A stretch of DNA of 64,000 nt from Apodemus sylvaticus (Eukaryota; Chordata; Mammalia; Rodentia; Muridae): assembly GCF_947179515.1 (NCBI RefSeq), contig NC_067495.1, positions 63,138,127 through 63,202,126 on the forward strand, written 5' to 3'. The notes beneath the pieces were generated by a model. That model had not been told where the DNA came from and ran no database searches. It was given only the letters and a program-made list of their open reading frames with translations. The position numbers were made by a program, and so were the translations under genes. Of this stretch, positions 59,218-64,000 are shown one piece after another (within the stretch, counting starts at the first letter, position 1; each line of letters begins with the position of its first letter).

Positions 59218-61318
59218 CCCTATTATATTTATTTATTTATTCATTTATTTATTTATTTATTTTCTATATTCTTTGTTTACATTCTAAAAGCTTTCCCCTT
59301 TCCCAGTCCCCTGCTCCCCATATGTCCGATAAGTCCTCTTCTCTCCATCCATTCTCCTATCTTTCCCCCTCCCTTTTCTCTGTCCTGGTACTTCCCTACA
59401 ATGCTGGATCAAGCCTTTCCAGGATTAGGGCCCTCTTCTTCCTTCTTCAAGGGAGGATATGCTAATTGTATCTTCAGTATTCAGAGCTTCAGGGCTAATT
59501 AATATCCACTTATCAATGATTGCATTCCATGTGTATTCTTCTGTGATTGCGTTACCTCGCTTAGGATGATATTTTCCAGTTCCATCCATTTGCCTAAAAA
59601 ATTCATGAATTCATTGTTTTTAATTGCTGAGTGGTACTCCATTGTGTATATATACCACATTTTCTGTATTTATTCCTCCATTGAGGGACATCTGGGTTCT
59701 TTCCAGCTTCTGGCTATTATAAATAAGGCTGCTATGAACACAATGGAGCATGTGTCTTTATTGCATGCCAGGGAATCCTTTGGGTATATGCCCAAGAGAT
59801 GTATAGCAGGGTCCTCCGGAAGTGTCATGCCCAGTTTTCTTAGGAACTGCCAGACTGATTTCCATAGTGGTTGTACCATCTTACAATCCCACCAGCAGGG
59901 AAGGAGTGTTCCTTTCTCCACATCCTAACCAACACCTGCTGTCTCCTGAGTTTTTAACCTTAGCCATTCTGAATGGTGTGAGGTGAAATCTCAGAGGTGT
60001 TTTGATTTGCATTTCCCTAATGGCTAATGATGTTGAGCATTTCTTAAGGTGCTTCTTGGCCATCCTAATTTCTTCAGGTGAAAATTCTTTGTTTAGGTCT
60101 GTACCCCATTTTTAATACGGTTATTTGGTTCCCTGGGGTCTAACTCCTTGAGTTCTTTGTATATATTGGATATAGGTTTGGTGAAGATCTTTTCCCAATT
60201 TGTTGGTTGCCGTTTTGTCCTTTTGACGGTTTCCTTTGCCTTACATAATCAAAGGGAGACAAATTGGAAAGGAACAAGTAAAATTATCACTATTTGCAAA
60301 TGACATGATAGTATACTTAAGTGACCCAAAAAATTCCACCAGAGAACTCCTACAGCTGATAAACAACTTCAACAAAGTGGCAGGTTTTAAAATCAACTCA
60401 AGCAAATCAGTTGCCTTCCTATACTCAAAGGATAAGCAGGCTGAGAAAGAAATTAGGGAAATGACCCCCTTCACAATAGCCACAAACAATATAAAGTACC
60501 TTGGTGTGACTCTAACCAAACAAGTGAAAGATCTATACCACAAGAACTTCAGGTCTCTGAAGAAGGAAATCGAAGAAGACCTCAGAAAATGGAAAAAACT
60601 GCCATGCTCGTGGATTGGCAGGATTAATATAGTTAAAATGGCCATCTTGCAAAAAGCAATCTACAGATTCAATGCAATCCCCATCAAAATCCCAACTCAG
60701 TTCTTCACAGAGTTAGAAAAAGCAATTCTCAAATTTATCTGGAATAACAAAAAATCCAGGATAGCTAAAACTATTCTTAACAGTAAAAGAACTTCTGGGG
60801 GAATTAGTATCCCAGACCTCATGCAATACTACAGAGAAATAGTGTTATAAAAAAAAAAAACCTGCACGGTATTGGCACAGGGACAGACAAGTGGACCAAT
60901 GGAATAGAATTGAAGATCCAGAAATGAATCCACACACCTATGGTCACTTGATCTTCGAAAAACGAGAGGAAAACATCCAGTGGGAAAAAAGATAGCCTTT
61001 TCAACAAATGGTGCTGATTCAACTGGAGGCCAGCATGCAGGAGAATGCGAATTAATCTATTCTTATCTCCTTGTACTAAGCTCAACTCCGAGTAAATCAA
61101 GGACCTCCACATAAAACAGACACACTGAAACTAATAGAAAAGAAATTGGGGAAATGCCTTGAGGACATGGGCACAGGGAAAAGTTCCTGAACAGAACACC
61201 AATAGCTTATGCTCTAAGATCAAGAACTGACAAATGGGACTTCATAAAATTACAAAGTTTCTGTAAGGCAAAGGACACTGTCAAAAGGACAAAACGGCAA
61301 CCTATTTTATTTTAAGAG
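59218..61318 (-). mobile_element. L1 with 5' inversion (twin priming), minus strand
   Basis: On the minus strand the L1 3' end runs from about 60,240 down to an A-rich tail ((TTTA)n on plus) at about 59,226-59,262. The adjacent segment 60,243 to about 61,305 is ORF2 in the opposite orientation. In L1 order the inverted segment ends (CAAAACGGCAACC) where the 3' segment begins, with an overlap of about 36 bases. Likely target duplications are CCTATTATATTT (about 59,218) and CCTATTTTATTT (about 61,306), 11 of 12 identical. This is the standard product of twin priming. Confidence 0.85.
60236..60850 (+). pseudogene. L1 ORF2 reverse transcriptase fragment inside the inverted segment
   Basis: A 204-codon frame whose L1 part (from 60,243) covers the end of the reverse transcriptase palm and the thumb: SLFANDMIVYLSDPKNS, then YLGVTLTKQVKDLY and GRINIVKMAILQKAIYRFN. 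The catalytic FADD motif reads FAND, replacing an essential aspartate, so even this stretch would be inactive. It has no upstream start belonging to L1 and ends in an A tract at 60,850. Confidence 0.85.
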
Positions 61319-64000
61319 GTCAGTTTTACCCTACTCACTGTTTGTTGTTTTTAATGGTGATCATTACCTAGTGTTGCAAACACAGGATTTTGCTCCTTGT
61401 GGACAGAAACAGCAGGTCTTTGATTATTTCTTAATCCTATAATTATTTCATAATGCTGTAATTAAGCATCAATATGGTTCCAGGAAATCATCTAACATAT
61501 TTTCAGGTCCTCCAGTCCATTTAGTCTGTTAGAAATGGATTTCAGAGAGTGAACAGAAAGTGAGCCAAGTAGAAAAACCCAGGGCTCCATATGGCTTTCC
61601 TTGGGTTTCATAAAATGTAGGCTCTGAACATTCCGCTCTGGTATCCACACAAATACAAACTTTTGGTACCCTAAAATACTGAGGAAAAGTAGATAATTGC
61701 CAACAACAACAACAACAACAAAAGCAACAACAACTCTGTTTGTGAACAACAAGGAAGACTGCACGTAAGCTGGCCTAACGGTCAAAGTCTACAGTCTCCT
61801 TTGTTCAGGACTGCACGTTCACGGCCTACTTGGGAGAGAGGGCGATCCTGGCCTGCAGGCTCCATGTGCAAACATTTTGTGCCCCAGTGAAATAAACAGA
61901 GTTGTGGATCGTGTTCCGTGTTCCAATGCTTATCTTGCATGAGCTGCATCCCATTTCTGCCAGCAGGGCTGAAAAAGTAAAAGATGGTACACGGGGAAAC
62001 ACCGCTAAATACACATTTAACACCATTTGTGGATCACATGGCCCACAAATCAGAAGTAATGAGTGCTGTTTCCTCCACCATAGGTAGTCCCAGTGGGACT
62101 TCACTGGAAGGTGCTCCAGTAGACATGACCAGAGCCATGAGAAAAATAGAACACAGAGTTTCTGTGGTGGGGAAGCAAACTTACAATAATCTCTTTTCTA
62201 CAAAATCATGATAGGTTATGGTCTCTGAAACATGTACCTGGTTACCAGGAATGCTCTTATTCTGTTAAGGAGGTAGGTTTGGTCATATACTGCCACATCC
62301 ACACATGTCTGCGTGAAGAAATTTACATGCAATTCTACATGGACTTCGTTCTGAATATGGCTTTCACCATGGGTCTCGGGCTATGAGAAAAATGTTTTAT
62401 TAGCTCAGAGGCATTGTCTAATAGCAATGTTAACAGAAACTTGTCTAATATTAGCAATTGGTTAGTATAGCCACCCATGATCTAATTAAGGGAATGTCTA
62501 TGAATTGCCGGATCCAAGCCTTTGCAGCTTCTAGAAAAGCAATGTCACCAGTATGCCAGGCATGTCAGAACAACAGATGAAAGGGAACCTGCAGATTGCA
62601 CAAAACCTGGAATTCTCTGTCCACCATCTCTAAAAGTCCCTGAACACAGTTTTCTAGCCAGTTGATGAACCTTGTGCCAAGTCTAAGATTGAAATACACA
62701 ATCTCTCCGGTCCTAGAAAAATGTGCCCTTTCCAGAAACAGGTGACAACAACTGTTTGTGTGCATACAGTCAGCAGTACATTTTCCTGTAGTGTTTTCCA
62801 GTATGTTATAACAAGTTATCATTTATTGTGTTCTCATTATGCATATTTCTCCCAAGAGCTATTCCAGTTTTCCATGTGATTATGCACTTGAAAGGCTTGA
62901 ATATCTCACATCTCTATTCTCAGTTGTGAAAGTCCTTGAGGTCCGAGTGTCTACCATTCCTGTACCTTTGCCCTTGATGGTCTCAGATTCAACATGAGTA
63001 GCATGACTTTCTCTTTTCTATACAAAGGTGTATAGACCAAAGCACAAGGTGTAGCAACTATACTTGATCTGACACAATAGTGAGTACTTACCATCAACTT
63101 GATTACATTTAGAAGTACCTGGGCTATTCCCAGACACAAACACAAATGTGTCTGTGAGGATGACCCCAGAGAGGTTTCTCTTAGGTCAGACTATCCATCT
63201 GGAACGTGGGTGGTCCGACCTCACAACATGGGGTGGCACAATTTTAAAACAACGGAGTATGGAGAAAGTCAGCTGGAAGGTATTGTCTTTTCTCTATAAT
63301 GTGGTCAGAGCCACGGGACAAGTTCAGTGCCAGTCTCAGTACCTGGCATAATGGAGTGTAATCCTTCAAACTCTAACCCCAAATAAACTTTACTCCCTTG
63401 TGTTATCTTTGTCGGTTATTTCAGTACAATTAACTGTAGAGTATACAACAGGAAAACCCCCTTTTCCCCCTAAGAATGCAGGCTCTCCATATTTGAGGCT
63501 GTACACTGAGAGACCCCGACTGCCCAGATCCCTTGCACACGCCCTGGGATGCCTTGAAATTTTCTCCTCAGAGCATCTGAAATCCAGCTCCAGCTCAAAT
63601 CCATGCTGAGGGAGGGGCCAGCTAGTTATCCAGGAAAGACACACAAACAGCCCAGTGAACTTATGTCTTCAGGTAAAAGACATAAGCTGTGTGCCAGGAT
63701 CAATAAGAGGGCAGGAGCTGGGGTGGGTGGATGCTGTCACCAGACATTGGTTTTCTTCCATCTAGGGGCTAGCATTCTCTCACCTACAGGGGTGGTATTG
63801 TACCTTCCTCCCAGTTCTTAGAGGTCATCTATTCCGGAACCTAATGCGGAACTGTGTAGAGTGCCTACCTGTATATGTCACCCAGAACACAGCAGCACAC
63901 AGCTCTGCTGGGAGGAACATCTCAAAGATGCCCTCGTTCATGCAGTAGCAGAGAATATGATTGCCACCCACTTCCAGCACTCCCTAGGTGCCACATCTAA
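61319..64000. other. Right end of window: no gene recognised
   Basis: A (CAA)n tract lies at about 61,700-61,723. Open frames up to about 97 codons on both strands have no recognisable family, and I found no chain of phase-compatible exons. A CCAAATAAA polyA-like context at about 63,381 and the nearby mixed sequence could belong to an unrecognised transcript, but nothing supports it further. Confidence 0.45.

Noticed and set aside
61826..62211. Frames of 61-92 codons near 62 kb as a small gene
   Set aside because: Overlapping frames on both strands with no conserved motif or exon borders.

Overview
The window is a stretch of rodent nuclear genome, most likely rat. The LINE-1 copies end in a rat-type L1 3' end (a purine-rich 3'UTR closing on an ATATATCGAAT-like tail), the L1 ORF1 N-terminus carries the rat-style SEPNSPTTASPGYPNTPE segment, and B1, B2 and B3 SINEs occur throughout. 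There are no prokaryotic or plasmid features. The gene family present (Dmrtc1-like) is X-linked in mouse and human, so an X-chromosome location is likely but inferred.

The dominant structure is a giant imperfect palindrome. The left arm (1-18,267, cut by the window start) and the right arm (23,186 to at least 41,433) are inverted copies. Paired coordinates sum to 41,434 at the outside and 41,453 at the inside. They surround a 4,918-bp spacer (18,268-23,185). In the stretches I compared I found only three substitutions plus length changes at homopolymers and microsatellites. Each arm carries, from the spacer outward: about 1.5 kb of plain sequence, a six-coding-exon Dmrtc1-like gene transcribed toward the spacer, a GC-rich putative promoter zone, and most of a full-length L1 that was itself hit by an ERVK-type provirus (in ORF1) and by a second LTR (in ORF2).

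The spacer holds an L1 3' end, a B2 SINE, about 1.6 kb without recognisable features, and an old Lx-type L1 split by a solo LTR. That L1 runs uninterrupted across the right spacer/arm junction. The left junction abuts an unrelated L1 end in opposite orientation, so the right side looks ancestral and the left arm looks like the inverted copy.

Right of the palindrome the host L1 finishes at 44,014 with a matching target-site duplication. Then come a twin-primed Lx element (about 44,840-46,860), a B2, a 5S rRNA pseudogene (48,459-48,565) and microsatellites. A diverged Dmrtc1-like paralogue lies on the minus strand (coding exons about 52,125-54,800, polyA signal near 51,703). Its upstream zone at about 57.2 kb has three 22-bp tandem units, each containing an E2F-like TTTCCCGCC, plus two CCAAT boxes. 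The last 6 kb hold B1 and B3 SINEs and a second twin-primed L1 (about 59,218-61,318). I recognise no gene from 61.3 to 64.0 kb.

The three Dmrtc1-like copies share intron phases, a 137-nt fourth coding exon and a C-terminal AAEAL-x(3)-L-x-NSS helix motif. The DM zinc ligands are lost in the arm copies and only partly kept in the paralogue, so these proteins probably no longer bind DNA through a DM domain.
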